Source: Loripinus fragilis (lineage: Eukaryota; Mollusca; Bivalvia; Lucinida; Lucinidae). From it: a stretch of 64,000 nucleotides of DNA. The stretch is taken from the NCBI GenBank assembly GCA_964019695.1, contig OZ026518.1, positions 72,737,254 through 72,801,253 of the forward strand, written 5' to 3'. The notes under the pieces are model-generated. The model was not told where the DNA came from and made no database searches. It saw only the letters and a program-made list of their open reading frames with translations. Positions 13,121-23,803 of this stretch are shown here, piece by piece (position 1 is the stretch's first letter; each line of letters begins with the position of its first letter). Both the position numbers and the translations under genes were made by a program.

Positions 13121-13593
13121 ATTTTATACCACCTACATCAGTGTAGACCTTGCACAGCACGAGATATTTTATGCCAAAATTGGCTTGGGTGGTATAAATG
13201 GATATAATGTTCGATTATATGGGTAAGCATATTTTATAACCTATTATAGTTAGATTGCTGTGTACTTTGAGAACTTTCAGGGAGGCTTGCCATATGCTCT
13301 GTACCTACCATCACAAAACGTTAATAATTGATATATTAAGCAGTTGCACTGCAATATATAGGTAACAAAACCAGCTTCATCATGGCGTTACTTTTCCATG
13401 CCTTCATTTGTCACGCCGCGACGGTGTCACATTGCGTCAACCTTGCGTCATGTGGCACCATCGAGCCGTCACTACATTATTATCAGAATTATGATATGCA
13501 TGATATTCTGTCACTGCACGACAAACGGGTCATTGTAAATGAATGCATACTAAGCTGTGTCAGAATAATACAAACACTGTAGATTTAGAAATA

Positions 13594-15217
13594 TTATGCT
13601 GCGTGTTCCCTCTTTTGGAAAGCTAAATAAACAAATTTTGCTAATCTATTTACGATGCCCGTTTGTTGAGAGGACATCAGCGCTTTAAATTTTCGTTCGC
13701 TGGGCCAGGTACAATAGTACCTAGGCAAGCAAGTATTTCTGAGCTCGTAGTAGAACGGGCATATTAATATAAAATGGTACTCGTTCTCTATGAAACCCAT
13801 GTTACAATATCTACACAGCCTTTGGTTTAACTCTATATTCCTATATCTGCCCTCTTCCACTTCCAGTCTGTGTGCAGATATGCGTAGTTTAGCCAGTGCT
13901 ACTCGATACTTGTTTGAGGCAATACAACTTAAATATTTTTCTTCACCAATCTGTGTATTAAAGGTTTTATACGTGCATAATTTTCTAGAAATATTTAGAG
14001 CAGCATACCAGGATTGATAATACTGGTCATAGATTCTTTCTTCTATTCTTCTCAATTGTAATTTTGTAACATTTTCATCATTCCATAGATACGCAAACCC
14101 TAGATTATATAACAAATCTTTGACCTTATTTGGCCAACTGTCAGCTATATTAGATATGTTTTGGTCAAGAAAGATTCTATGCAGCAACGTTCCTGGATTT
14201 TTCATAATCTTGAACCAATATTTAACTATGCGTACTTTACGAATGACACTCATCGGTACTCGCCCGAGTTCACCATATACAGCGTCATTACAAGTTTGTG
14301 GTCTTACACATAATATTTGTTTAAGAAATTTCGTGTGTACGCGTTCAATGTCTGGTGCTGAATGAAATCCCCAGATTTCTGACCAATAGTTCAATATTGG
14401 CACAACCATTGCATCAAACAGTTTTACCTTTTCACTTACATGTAGACTGACATTTTCAAACAAAGTATTCAAAGAAAACAATGCCTTTGTAGCCTGTTCT
14501 GTTAATGCTTTTTGGGCTTGATAAAACTTACCGTTTGCAGACAACGTGACACCGAGGTATGTAAATTTAGAAACGTTTTTTAACTTGCAATTATCGAAAA
14601 AGATATCTACAGTTTCCGGTCTATTTCCAGACTTAAAAACCATAAGAACTGTTTTGTCTGTATTAACAGTAATACCCCATGTTTTGCAATAATTTTCAAG
14701 TCTGCGAACTAGAACCTGTAACCCTTGCTCAGTGTATGAAAAGATCACTGTATCGTCTGCAAAAAGTAAGAGGAACAATTTAAATTCATCAAAAGTTACT
14801 AAGTCTGCAGATTGGTCATAAATGGAAGTTTCCATATCATTTATAAATAAAATGAACAACAGCGGAGATAATGGTTCCCCTTGCTTTACGCCCATGTAGC
14901 TCTCGAAATAACGTGATAAATTTCCATGGACTTTAATACATGATTTAACTTTTTTGTATATAGCTTTGAGCATATTAACAAATTTAGATGATGCACCCGA
15001 TTGCAAAAGTTTGTACCAAATTCCATCTCTATACACTTAATCGAACGCCTTTTTGAAATCCACGAAGGCACAGTACATTTTTTTCTTTTCTTTCGTAATA
15101 ATTTTATTAATAATAGACGATAAGATAAAGACACAATCGATGGTACTTTTCTGCTTTCTAAATCCGAACTGCATTTCTGATAAAACATGATTTTCCTCCG
15201 CCCATGTGAGAGGTGAA
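13594..15217 (-). pseudogene. LINE reverse transcriptase, one in-frame stop
   Basis: Reverse transcriptase of a non-LTR retrotransposon. The visible motifs, in order, are QFGFRKQKSTIDCVF (motif 2a region), FVDFKKAFD (first catalytic Asp), GVKQGEPLSPLLF, FADDTVIFS (the F/YADD catalytic pair), and GITVNTDKT followed by KFTYLGVTLS (palm and thumb). The C-terminal region ends in a CxxC-type knuckle (CRYCNMGF...YHFILICPFY). A stop codon follows FVDFKKAFD, where related elements normally have a charged residue before VY. The N-terminal endonuclease is missing and the ORF starts inside the B1 terminal repeat. The copy is therefore dead. Confidence 0.88.
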
Positions 15218-15782
15218 AGCAAGTAGTGGGCTTTTGTCCACCCTGCCAAATTTAGCAGTGGGCTTTTGTCCAGTGGGATATTGTCCAGTGGGCTTTTGTC
15301 CTAGTGGGCTTTTGTGTCAGTGGGCTTTTGTCCGTTCCCCTTAATTAACAGTTACTCAATGATAGGTGTCAGTTTTAAAAACTTAATGGTTTGAAATGCT
15401 GATGTAGATGAATATAATGATGGGAGATCAAAGGGTGTTTGTATGTTATTGAATAAAATGTAATTAAAATTCTTTTTCATCATTTTCATGCCTTGTTCAA
15501 AATAATTCAGGACCCCTATCATGCTGTCAGACAGTTTGGATCCAGATCAGGACTTATAATCTGGGTCCAAATTAGTTACATAGTATGATGTATGCTGTAA
15601 TATAAGGGGGGGGGGCCTTATGTCCTAGTTGTAAAATTCAGTGGGGGGGGGATTATGTCCTAGTTGTAAAATTCAGCGAGGGGGGTTATGTCCTAGTTGT
15701 AAAATTCATGGGGGGGGGATTTTGTCCACGTATAAAAAAATGAGCAGGGGGGTTTTGTCCGGGGGGATTATGTCCGTATCCC

Positions 15783-15791
15783 TTATTTTAA
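15783..15791. repeat. Target-site duplication of element A, right copy
   Basis: 9-mer ttattttaa, identical to 10866-10874. Confidence 0.8.
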
Positions 15792-16516
15792 TCAATATTG
15801 TATTCATCAATATTATTTTCATCTTTTTCTTCGTCTCCTTTCTTCTTATTCTTATTATTTAGAACAGTCATTTCGGTTATGATATCGGTTATTATATCTG
15901 AAAACCAAACAGTTTGGACCCTGATCTTGGTAATTGCAGATCAGGGCCGTCGTCGGCTTTTTGAATGTGGTACGGCCATTGAACGCCGTCCACGTTCACC
16001 GAGTGTCGAAGGTACTAGTGGGGGAAGAGCAGGAGAGGGGGTCCGCTCCCCCTCTCGTTAGTGGGGTTTGGGGGATTTCCCCCATGAAAATTTTGTAATT
16101 AAAGATGACTAAAGAAGCGATTCTGTTGCACTTTGAGACCATTTTTGCTTGTGATACCCAGCTTATTTTACAGACATTATAGCCATATTTCAGATGCCTA
16201 CCACATACGTTTTCGACTGCACCCCCTTCCCCCTTCCACAACCACCAAAGTATCGGGTCTCGTCAAAGTTAACTGATTCTTCTAAAAGTATCAGTTGATT
16301 CTGATACAGATATACCCGCTATAGTTGATTCTTTTATTTGGTTTTAAAATTCATTTTTCTTTATATCCTATTTTTTATCCATTGTTTTTGTGTTATTTTT
16401 TTCTTTATATCTGTTCATTATATTTACGTACATGTAACCGTATATACATTTAAACCAGGGCACATCATTCTCAGGCCTTGAGATAAAAGTGCGTAATACA
16501 AATATTTTTCCCATAT
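15792..16516. other. Gene-free spacer between foldback elements
   Basis: No gene seen. It includes a T-rich start, a segment containing 'atcagggccgtcgtcggc', and a G/C-rich patch near 16018-16082. Short open frames have no recognisable domain. Confidence 0.45.
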
Positions 16517-16525
16517 GTCATGGGT

Positions 16526-17583
16526 GAGTGTAGGACAAAAGCCCACTAGGACAAAAGCCCACTGAGACAAAAGCCCACTGGACAAAAGCCCACTAGGACA
16601 AAAGCCCACTGGGACAAAAGCCCACTAGGACAAAAGCCCACTTATATGCATTTAACGGAGATAGGTTTGAACTGATAGACAAACCCCACGGGGCGGGGTA
16701 CTCTCATTTTTTTCATACGTAGGCTTGGGCTCAGCATCTACCGTTCACCCCAAAATAATATCAGGAATTTCAAGCACCCAAATAAATATTTGAATTTTAG
16801 CAACCCCAAAAATATCTTCCATTCTGTAACTTGACCTTTAGAGAAGACCCTAAAATGCATAGAAAGGATCTCTAGATATAGTCCAATTTTGTGATGACCC
16901 CCCTCCCCCCCCCCCCCCCCCCCAAAAAAAAAAAAAATAAAAAAATATATCTACAAAATCTTCATAGCCCAAAAATATTCATTTTCCTGAAAACCCCAAA
17001 AATATTTAAATCCAAAATTTTTAACCCCAAAAAATAGCCCAGGCCTACGTATATATGAAAATATCAGAGTACCCCCCCCCCCCCCACCCCAGGGGCACAC
17101 ACGGACAGACGGACCTAAGATGAAGAATCACCCTTCTTCTCAGATCTGAAATTTCAATTTCAAACATCTCTTTTTGTTTTGGCACCTCTCACAAAAGTGC
17201 ATGCTAATTGCTACTACCAGATCAAAGGTCATTTGGATTAATTAGACATATGTTTCCCAATTATAATAGGTTTCCCAATTATAATAGATTGTTTGACCCA
17301 AACTGTGAATTGATTTTCTTAAAATATCAATGGCTTTTAACACCCAAATTAAGTTGTTTGTCACAACAAACACGAAAAACAATTTCAGTGAAAACAAACT
17401 GCGTGAATGATTATCCCTGAAGGAGCAGCCTGATCAGAGTTAACAGTTTTATTAAAAAAAATCAAAGAACTGGGCTTTTGTCCACCCTGCCAAATTAAGC
17501 AGTGGGCTTTTGTCCAGTGGGATATTGTCCAGTGGGCTTTGTCCTAGTGGGCTTTCGTCCCAGTGGGCTTTTGTCCGTTCCCC
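16526..17583. mobile_element. Foldback-type DNA element B2, compact copy
   Basis: Starts gagtgtaggacaaaagccca and ends cttttgtccgttcccc. The flanks are the identical 9-mer gtcatgggt at 16517-16525 and 17584-17592. The left array is seven 'aggacaaaagcccact' units; the right array is the inverted form and includes the variant 'ccagtgggatattgtcc'. B1 carries the same variant in the same place. The interior has an inverted pair 'ggggtactctcat' / 'gagtaccccc' and long C and A runs. No protein is encoded. At 1,058 bp this is probably close to the original form of the B family. Confidence 0.88.
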
Positions 17584-17592
17584 GTCATGGGT

Positions 17593-17800
17593 ACTCAAAA
17601 TACCGTCTCATTGAGGTGTTTTTGTGATTGCTAAATTTTCAACCATAGATGAGCATTGGGTACACAAACGAATGGTCTTCATGAGATGGTTCTTTTGCGC
17701 ATCCATTACGAATGTTTAAACTGATGGGTGAGAAGATATTCACAATTTCACGCTGAACTATTTTCGCCTATCTGCATGATTCTGTAGAATAGTTGTGCAC
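17593..17800. repeat. MITE family J, diverged copy
   Basis: Begins 'actcaaaataccgtctcatt' and later has 'catgagatggttcttttg', 'tttaaactgatgggtgagaa' and 'acgctgaactattttcgcc', parts of the J pattern with an internal replacement. Confidence 0.5.
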
Positions 17801-18011
17801 TGAGTGAAGTCTAAAATCAGGCTGTGCCTTTAAGCTGTCTGATTGTTAGTCTTCGCTGGGCGGATGATGAGGGTATTCAGGTATTGTGCCTATAGAGTAC
17901 ACAGTGTAAATGTGCAGGGTGGTCTGAGTTTTAAATGGACACAGATGTAATTCTATGCTGTGCTATGTCATTATTTAGTTTTCGCTTAGTTTGGAAACTA
18001 CACAACAGAAA

Positions 18012-18383
18012 TTAAAACTTTCCAAACACGCACCTTCGTGGTTCGTTTCTTGCAGTGAACTCGTTCGCGATTGTTTTCAAGTCGAGAGCGTCTGTTCTTT
18101 CTTCGTGTACATGTAAGGTAATAAGATTGTTCATTCTCGTCTGAGTCAAAGCACTCCTTAAATAAGTTTTCACTCTGCGCAAAGCTGAAAATGTTCTTTC
18201 ACTGGTGGCATTTGCTGCTGGAATCACCAAGAGTATAGTGACGAGAGCCACAATTTCAGAATAGATCGCTCGCATTGCTGGTTTGAGCTCACGACACTCG
18301 TTTGAGTCTAGCTTTGTCGGACAAACCGAAGACAGATTTTGTCGCGTCACGGCCCAATTATAATAACTGTCTTTGACACACAT
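18012..18383 (-). pseudogene. hAT transposase, C-terminal fragment
   Basis: The minus-strand frame encodes 123 residues with the hAT C-terminal dimerisation signature. This comprises a hydrophobic stretch IVALVTILLVIPAANATSER, then TFSALRRVKTYLR, then TRMNNLITLHVHEE. The natural C-terminus is present and followed by a stop. A stop lies immediately upstream of the first Met, and the RNase H-like catalytic core is absent, so this is a 5'-truncated relic. Its nearest neighbour, a MITE at 18444-19164, has hAT-like ends (CAGGG) and may have inserted close to or within the parent element. Confidence 0.85.
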
Positions 18384-18443
18384 TTCTTAATCGTGTTTGT
18401 TTAACCACTGTCTTTCACACCCTGAGGCAGACGAAATATTGAC

Positions 18444-19164
18444 CAGGGCCCGGAATTACAATGCCTCCTTAGAGTTAAGGAAGACTTAAGTTAATTAAGA
18501 AATAGATCAGCTCCAGCAGTGAATTGTTGAGTAATAATTCACTGTTTGGAGGTCAGTTGTAAAGAAGATCAAATCACGAGCGCGCAGCGCGAGTGATTTA
18601 TCATCGTACAACTGACCGACAAACAGTGAATTATTACTCAACAATTCACGCACTGGGGCTGATCTATTTCGATTCTAACATACAGTAAACGACGAAAACA
18701 CATTCGAAGTCTTCAGCTTCTTCCAACTTTCCGCCATTGCACTGAAGAACTCCCGCCAATTCTTAGACTGCGTCGCATACCTTTACATGTAATTGTAACG
18801 TCTTTCAAGCGTAAAAACGACGTTACACCGTCTAACGCCATGAGTGACGTCATTTTCTAGTGACGTCAGCTATCACACACTTTAGCAGTGAATTATTGTG
18901 CGATATATCACAGTTTGTTACCGTTGGCTCTATAGGCGAGGTGTGTTAGAAGTATTGATTTTTCAGGATGCGAAAAATAACGTTTAAAACTGATTAAAAT
19001 CAAATTAGTTTTGATTTTTCTGAAGATTTCAATGATATCTTTGACCACAAATACCACATCGATCCAGGCAATTTATTTAGCATTTATAATATAGCGTGTT
19101 GAAATACCAATACTTAACTTAAGTCTTGCTTAACTTTAAGGAGGCATTGTAATTCCGGGCCCTG
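18444..19164. mobile_element. Non-autonomous TIR element, hAT-like ends
   Basis: The left end cagggcccggaattacaatg is matched in inverted orientation at the right end (cattgtaattccgggccctg). The TIR continues for over 45 bp with few mismatches. No clear 8-bp target duplication flanks it (atattgac versus cacacggt), so superfamily assignment rests on the CAGGG ends only. A second palindrome (18499-18670) is nested inside. Confidence 0.75.
18499..18670. repeat. Nested palindromic insertion
   Basis: Left arm gaaatagatcagct...agtgaattgttgagt and right arm acaattcac...gctgatctatttc pair over about 60 bp. The arms surround a central segment with the GC-rich motif gagcgcgcagcgcgag. Confidence 0.75.
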
Positions 19165-21578
19165 CACACGGTTTATCATTTAATATTATTAATCTTTGAT
19201 CACCGCAAAATCGGTTAGAAGGAAACATGAGAAAATAGCCCTGCATAAAACATATTTAGCCAAAAAACGTGGTCTGGCTAATACCATTTCGGGCAAAAAA
19301 GTGGTCCGGCCATAGCCGGACCGTCGACGACGGCCTTGCAGATCGGATATCAACAGACGGCAAAGTAGCTGCTCTATTAATCATTGTTTCCATTTTTATT
19401 GTTTCTTTTTTTTTCAGTCACTTAATTTGCAAGCTATCTGTATCACTTAAATTCCCTAAATCCTGCAGGTGCGTGCCATGCAATATAAACCCACAAACAG
19501 CATTCATCAATGTTGTTATTGTTACAGTTATAACAGATGATGTCTGTAAATAACATGTCCATCCATTGCCCCACCACATGAAAATGTAAATATCAAGTGA
19601 CATATCCGGGTCTGCAGAAAAGTGCGATACCGGTTGTCTGGTTCCCTCCCCTTGATCTACCTATCTTGAGACGATATCAGGGCACCAGTTTACGATACCG
19701 GCACAGTGAAGATGCACGACTGATGAACTAACATCTATTGCACGGGAAACATACTAACAGTCGCTTACAGTAAATAAACAAACTCTACTTTTTTATGTTG
19801 AAAATGTAAGCTGTTTTGCGAAGAAAAGTGTCTCTTACTTTTATTAAATGTTTTAAGATATTTTTAAGTATTTTTATATCTAAATCGATGTAAGATTTTA
19901 CGTGTTTTGTGGTACGATCTTCTTGGAACTATAATGTAATAGGTTTTCGCGATTAGTAGGCCAGTGAACTATATAAGAGTCAGGGTTTCAGCTGGACTGA
20001 AATTCGCTTCGGACTTTTTGTCCGAGCAACCCAAATTTTGTTCGGACATTTGGAAATTTTTAGGACATTTTTTCAGACACTCATTTTACCACCATAAACC
20101 GAAAATGCTATCTGCCCTTCTCAAGTTCTCATAATGAAACAAGGGGTAGTTTTGCTACCATTTCGGATGGTAGGTGCGGCCTGATTGATTGGCTGGCTTT
20201 TTATTTAATGAGGCGACTGGAGCTTGCTGACCGGTGGAAGTGGGTGGGGTACTGTTTTTTGCTGCTATTTTCGACCGCTGCACGACTGGTTAGTCTCGGA
20301 AAGTGGCTGTTCAGGTAATGATGGAGCGGGCAAACTGTTTTGGGGCATAAAAACCTTGAGTTCCCGTTGTTTCTTGGTGGCAATTAAGTTTTTTAGTCAT
20401 TTTATCGGCGAATGCCAGCAAATATGCTGTCCGCTTCGAGATGAAATCGAGGTAGGAAGTTTACAGGGAGCAATAGACCAATCAGGCGTCGGGTAACAAA
20501 ACTTCATGACTGGTTTGCTTTAGTGAATAAGTATTTTAGGGGTAAAATTATGCGAACCAGCCTACCGCTTACAGAAATTTGGCCAATCAGCGATCGTATA
20601 CTATTGCATCACTGTGCATTGCCGTACAGTATGCACTTCTGAAAATCGTCTCGGACAAACTGTCCAAACTGGACAGCAAACTCTCGGACATCTGGAACTA
20701 TTTTCGGACTATGTCCGATGGCCGACGCCAAACTGAATCCCTGAGAGTGACTGGAAACTCCATTTTTCAGCCACCTAGGTATGTTGGGCATGTGTCACGT
20801 GACTTACACCTGGTGCGCCTTTCATCGTATACATAATTATAAATTTTCATAAACTAAGATGCCCTATAATTCATCACAATTGTACAGTTTCGGTGTTTTT
20901 AAAGGTGTTAAAAGGTTTTAGTAAACAATAGAGAAATTACGCCGTGTATTCCAAAACCACAGACCTGTTTACTGCTACATTTTTTTGCGTATTTTCTATG
21001 CTTTTTGGGCTCCAAAATACGCATAATTCATCACTATAACAGAACTACGCACACAAGAAAGTCCCAATTTTTAGCTAAGTTTTCATCCATTTTGATGTGT
21101 AATGTCTGCAATGATCCGTAACGGCATGATTGTGATTGTAAGTACTGTAAACACACAAGCCGATTAGTCACGCTGTGTGAGCAAGTTAGTGCCAATTAAT
21201 CCTAAAACTGCTCAGGTATAACCGTATAACAACAGGCTTTTTCATTGATTTCATTTTCAGGAATAAAACTTAATTTAAGTAGCATTTGATTGAAAATTGT
21301 AATGGGTTTTTGCGTCTTATTTTTTACCGTCCCCAGCATAGGGTGTATGTTATTTATTAAGTAATAAAACTGTTCTGACAGTAAAAACGATATGTCATAG
21401 ATCTACATATATATCATATAAGTATTCTTCTTTTCAGTATTATAAATCAAACATAGAGTGCCTGACAGCAACTCTTATCAGACTGTGCCGATGATCAGGC
21501 TGATCCAAGTTTTCAATGGGGGCACATGCAGGGCTAGAAAAATCCACTCAATCGCTCATTTTTACAAATACCTCAGAC
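19165..21578. other. Gene-free stretch with degraded repeats
   Basis: No gene is recognised. A segment from about 19985 to 20745 may be another TIR element: its ends read cagggtttcag and ctgaatccctg, and its interior has several 'tcggaca' / 'tgtccga' words. No convincing target duplication is visible. The remainder is AT-rich with no domain-bearing frame. Confidence 0.4.
21571..21578. repeat. 8-bp target duplication of the hAT-type element, left
   Basis: cctcagac, repeated at 23426-23433 on the other side of the element. Confidence 0.8.
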
Positions 21579-23425
21579 TAGGGCTGCCACGTTTACACAT
21601 GTAAACGGCACCGTTTCATGTTTCTGCAATATATGTTTACAAAAGTGAACTACCGTTTACACAAACTTTAGCACTTGACCAGCGCCTGGGTTTATTAAAA
21701 GCGTATCCTAATAAAAATATTCTCTTAAACAGTGATAGCTCACATCTGAGTGTAGGACATTTTCCCCCCCCGGACATGTGCCCCCCTATGAAAAATGGCA
21801 TATGAGGACATCTGCCCCCCAAGCAATTGACATAGGAGGACATGTGCCCCCCAACTAAAAAAGGTGTAGGACATTTGCCCCCTAATCAAAGTGCATAGCA
21901 TGGTCATTTGCCCCCCTCCCATTCATCAACACACAGTCAATGAACATTTCAAGCTTGATCTGCAATTAGCTGATCAAACTTAATGTACACTGACAACTAT
22001 TCATAATTAATGACATTATCATAAGTACTTGTTTTATTAGCACTACTTAAGATTTACTATATACAATAGTTACAATACAATATTTGATAAGCAAACTGTT
22101 AAAATTCATTAGCCAAAATAACAATTTTGATAAAAGATTGGAATCAAATGAGCACAATAGCAATTAAAATATAAAATATTTTAGAGTTGTTGTAGTAAAT
22201 CAACTCAGAACATTTAAAACAAAATAGCAATATCCATTGTTACACAACTTGGATCCTCCTCTGATGCTTTTAATTGTTTCCATGATTACATATAATTTAA
22301 AACTGCATCTTTTTAAAAGCCATGTATTAAAATATCTAAAATATAGATTCTTAAATCTTATGATATTTGCCCTCAGTGTCATGAGCAATGATAAGAAATA
22401 TACAGTTATAACGCAGGTTGATAAAAGTACAGTTATGTAGATTATATTACCTTTCTGAGTATGTGATCACCAAAAGCAAAGATTAGTAGCCTACGAGACA
22501 ATACAAAGCATTCTTCATGTTTTGTAATATTCAATGCACTTATTTACATGTACCTTGAGTGAAAGCACAACAAGAGTGCATTTTCATTTTTAGTTACTTT
22601 GTTTGTTTGAGGCTTTACTTCCCAGTCAACAATTATTCAGCCATGTCAGCTAAATGGAGGTTAACAGTTCACCCTATTTTAGGGTTTCAGGGTGAGAAAG
22701 GGGGGGGGGCAAATGTCATCCCATTGTTTTTTTTAGAGGGGGCAAATATCCACCATTATGCATTTGTTGAGGGGGCAATTATCCTCCCCTGTCAATTGCT
22801 TGTGGGGCAGATGTCCACACATGCCATTTTTCATAGGGGGGCAGATGTCCGGGGGGGGGGGAATGTCCGGCTCCCCTCACATCTCGATCTGGATCATCAA
22901 TCAGATTGATTGTTTTCTCAGATTGGGCTCTATTTGATATTACAGCAGACATGCTCAACAGGCCATAAAAATGTCCAGAATATTGTCTCACTCAGCCACT
23001 GCTGTGAACAATTATATTCCTGCATTTTAACAGTTATTAAAAGAGGAGACGCATGTGAAAGTTTTTTGTTTACTTCCTGGCGGCATGTGTATTGATGCAT
23101 ACGTGATGATTCGCAGTTATGTCTTGTGTGTGTCAACTCATTAATTACACACTTGCAACTGAAGAAAATGTCCGTAATGTCTGCACATGATGCAATCACT
23201 CAGGTAATTACTTGAAATGAGTTCTATCACAACACTAAACCAGAAACAATTTTGAATATCAACTCAAGGTACATTTTTCAAAGGGTTTTTCGGGAAAATA
23301 TCGGTGATTTTACGGAGCTACATAATGAAAAAAAAAACAATCGGGAAGTTACATGTAAACAGAATCGTTTAGGTTACTGGAACTCCTGTTAACGTTTACC
23401 AAATTTTGTAAACGTGGCAACCCTA
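21579..23425. mobile_element. hAT-type non-autonomous element D carrying element C
   Basis: The left end reads tagggctgccacgtttac; the right end is gtaaacgtggcaacccta, its inverted form with one mismatch. Flanks are the identical 8-mer cctcagac. TAGGG-type TIRs with an 8-bp duplication are diagnostic of hAT elements. No transposase is encoded. About 720 bp belongs to D itself; the rest is element C at 21748-22875. Confidence 0.85.
21748..22875. mobile_element. Foldback-type DNA element C nested in hAT element D
   Basis: Starts gagtgtaggacattttcccc and ends ggggaatgtccggctccc. Flanks are the identical 9-mer ctcacatct at 21739-21747 and 22876-22884. The terminal arrays contain variants of 'aggacatntgcccccc' on the left (21757-21920) and the inverted form 'gggggcaaatgtc' on the right (22697-22870). 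The core is AT-rich and encodes nothing recognisable. Confidence 0.86.
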
Positions 23426-23433
23426 CCTCAGAC

Positions 23434-23803
23434 TGCAGGCAGTGCAGGACAAGTAAAGATTTGGATGATCTCCAATGTGAGTTAACATGATTTTCTCCAT
23501 ATATATTTTGTCAACCATTTTTGTGATATTTCAAGGTCTGGGTACAGGCCAACTTGTACCTTTTTCTGGACACCTGCTAAACTTCATTGTAGATTACTTC
23601 AGCTGAGATAGTCAACTATAAAATGATATGGCAGGCTCTCAAGACAAAGAATGCAAAGGTACTGAAATACATTTACAATACACCTTTTGTTTTAACCCTT
23701 CTGAGACCAATGGAGTTTTCCATTAAAGTTGAGACAATAAAGTCAGCTTGGTCTATTGTATATATTGAGGGGCCACAGGTTATAATTTCCCCCAAAAATA
23801 TTG
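23434..23803. other. Gene-free spacer
   Basis: Between the hAT element and element E. No repeat end or coding signal seen. Confidence 0.4.

Larger units (their letters stand above)
12176..15217 (-). mobile_element. 5'-truncated LINE inserted in element B1
   Basis: The minus-strand element ends in a CTTGA pentamer run (12180-12200 on +: tcaagtcaagtcaagtcaag), the kind of simple tail seen on CR1/L2-like LINEs. It begins abruptly at about 15217, next to the B1 terminal array. The coding part is 13594-15217; a 1.4-kb 3' region holds further small repeats. B2 lacks this segment, which confirms it is an insertion. Confidence 0.7.
11295..15340. mobile_element. Foldback-type DNA element B1 nested in A
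   Basis: The left end is an array of six or so units 'aggacaaaagcccact' from 11300 to 11394. The right end carries inverted units 'agtgggcttttgtcc' from about 15224 to 15340, ending gtccgttcccc. Flanks are ctaattaac (11286-11294) and ttaattaac (15341-15349), a 9-bp target duplication with one mismatch. The interior (11400-12165) matches B2 (16640-17460) block for block, including an inverted pair beginning 'ggggtactctcat'. A LINE inserted at 12176-15217 accounts for most of the size difference from B2. Confidence 0.85.
10875..15782. mobile_element. Foldback-type DNA element A (outer) with tandem-repeat TIRs
   Basis: Starts gagtgtaggacaaaatcccc and ends ggggggattatgtccgtatc(cc). Both ends are flanked by the identical 9-mer ttattttaa. 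Each terminal inverted repeat spans about 270 bp and is a tandem array. The left end has repeated 'actaggacataatccccccc' units separated by 'gaattttacaa'; the right end has the same units in reverse ('ttatgtcctagttgtaaaat'). Inside the arrays a hairpin repeat with 'ggatccagatcagg' also occurs in inverted orientation. About 850 bp of the element is its own; the rest is element B1 inserted in it. No transposase is visible, so it is non-autonomous. The 9-bp duplication and long array TIRs suggest a Mutator/foldback-like element; the superfamily is an inference. Confidence 0.85.

Noticed and set aside
18404..18443. 8-bp target duplication for the MITE at 18444
   Set aside because: The flanking 8-mers atattgac and cacacggt do not match, so no duplication is claimed.
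22559..22909. A 116-codon + strand frame
   Set aside because: It runs through element C and its right terminal array; the Gly/His phrases come from the repeat units.
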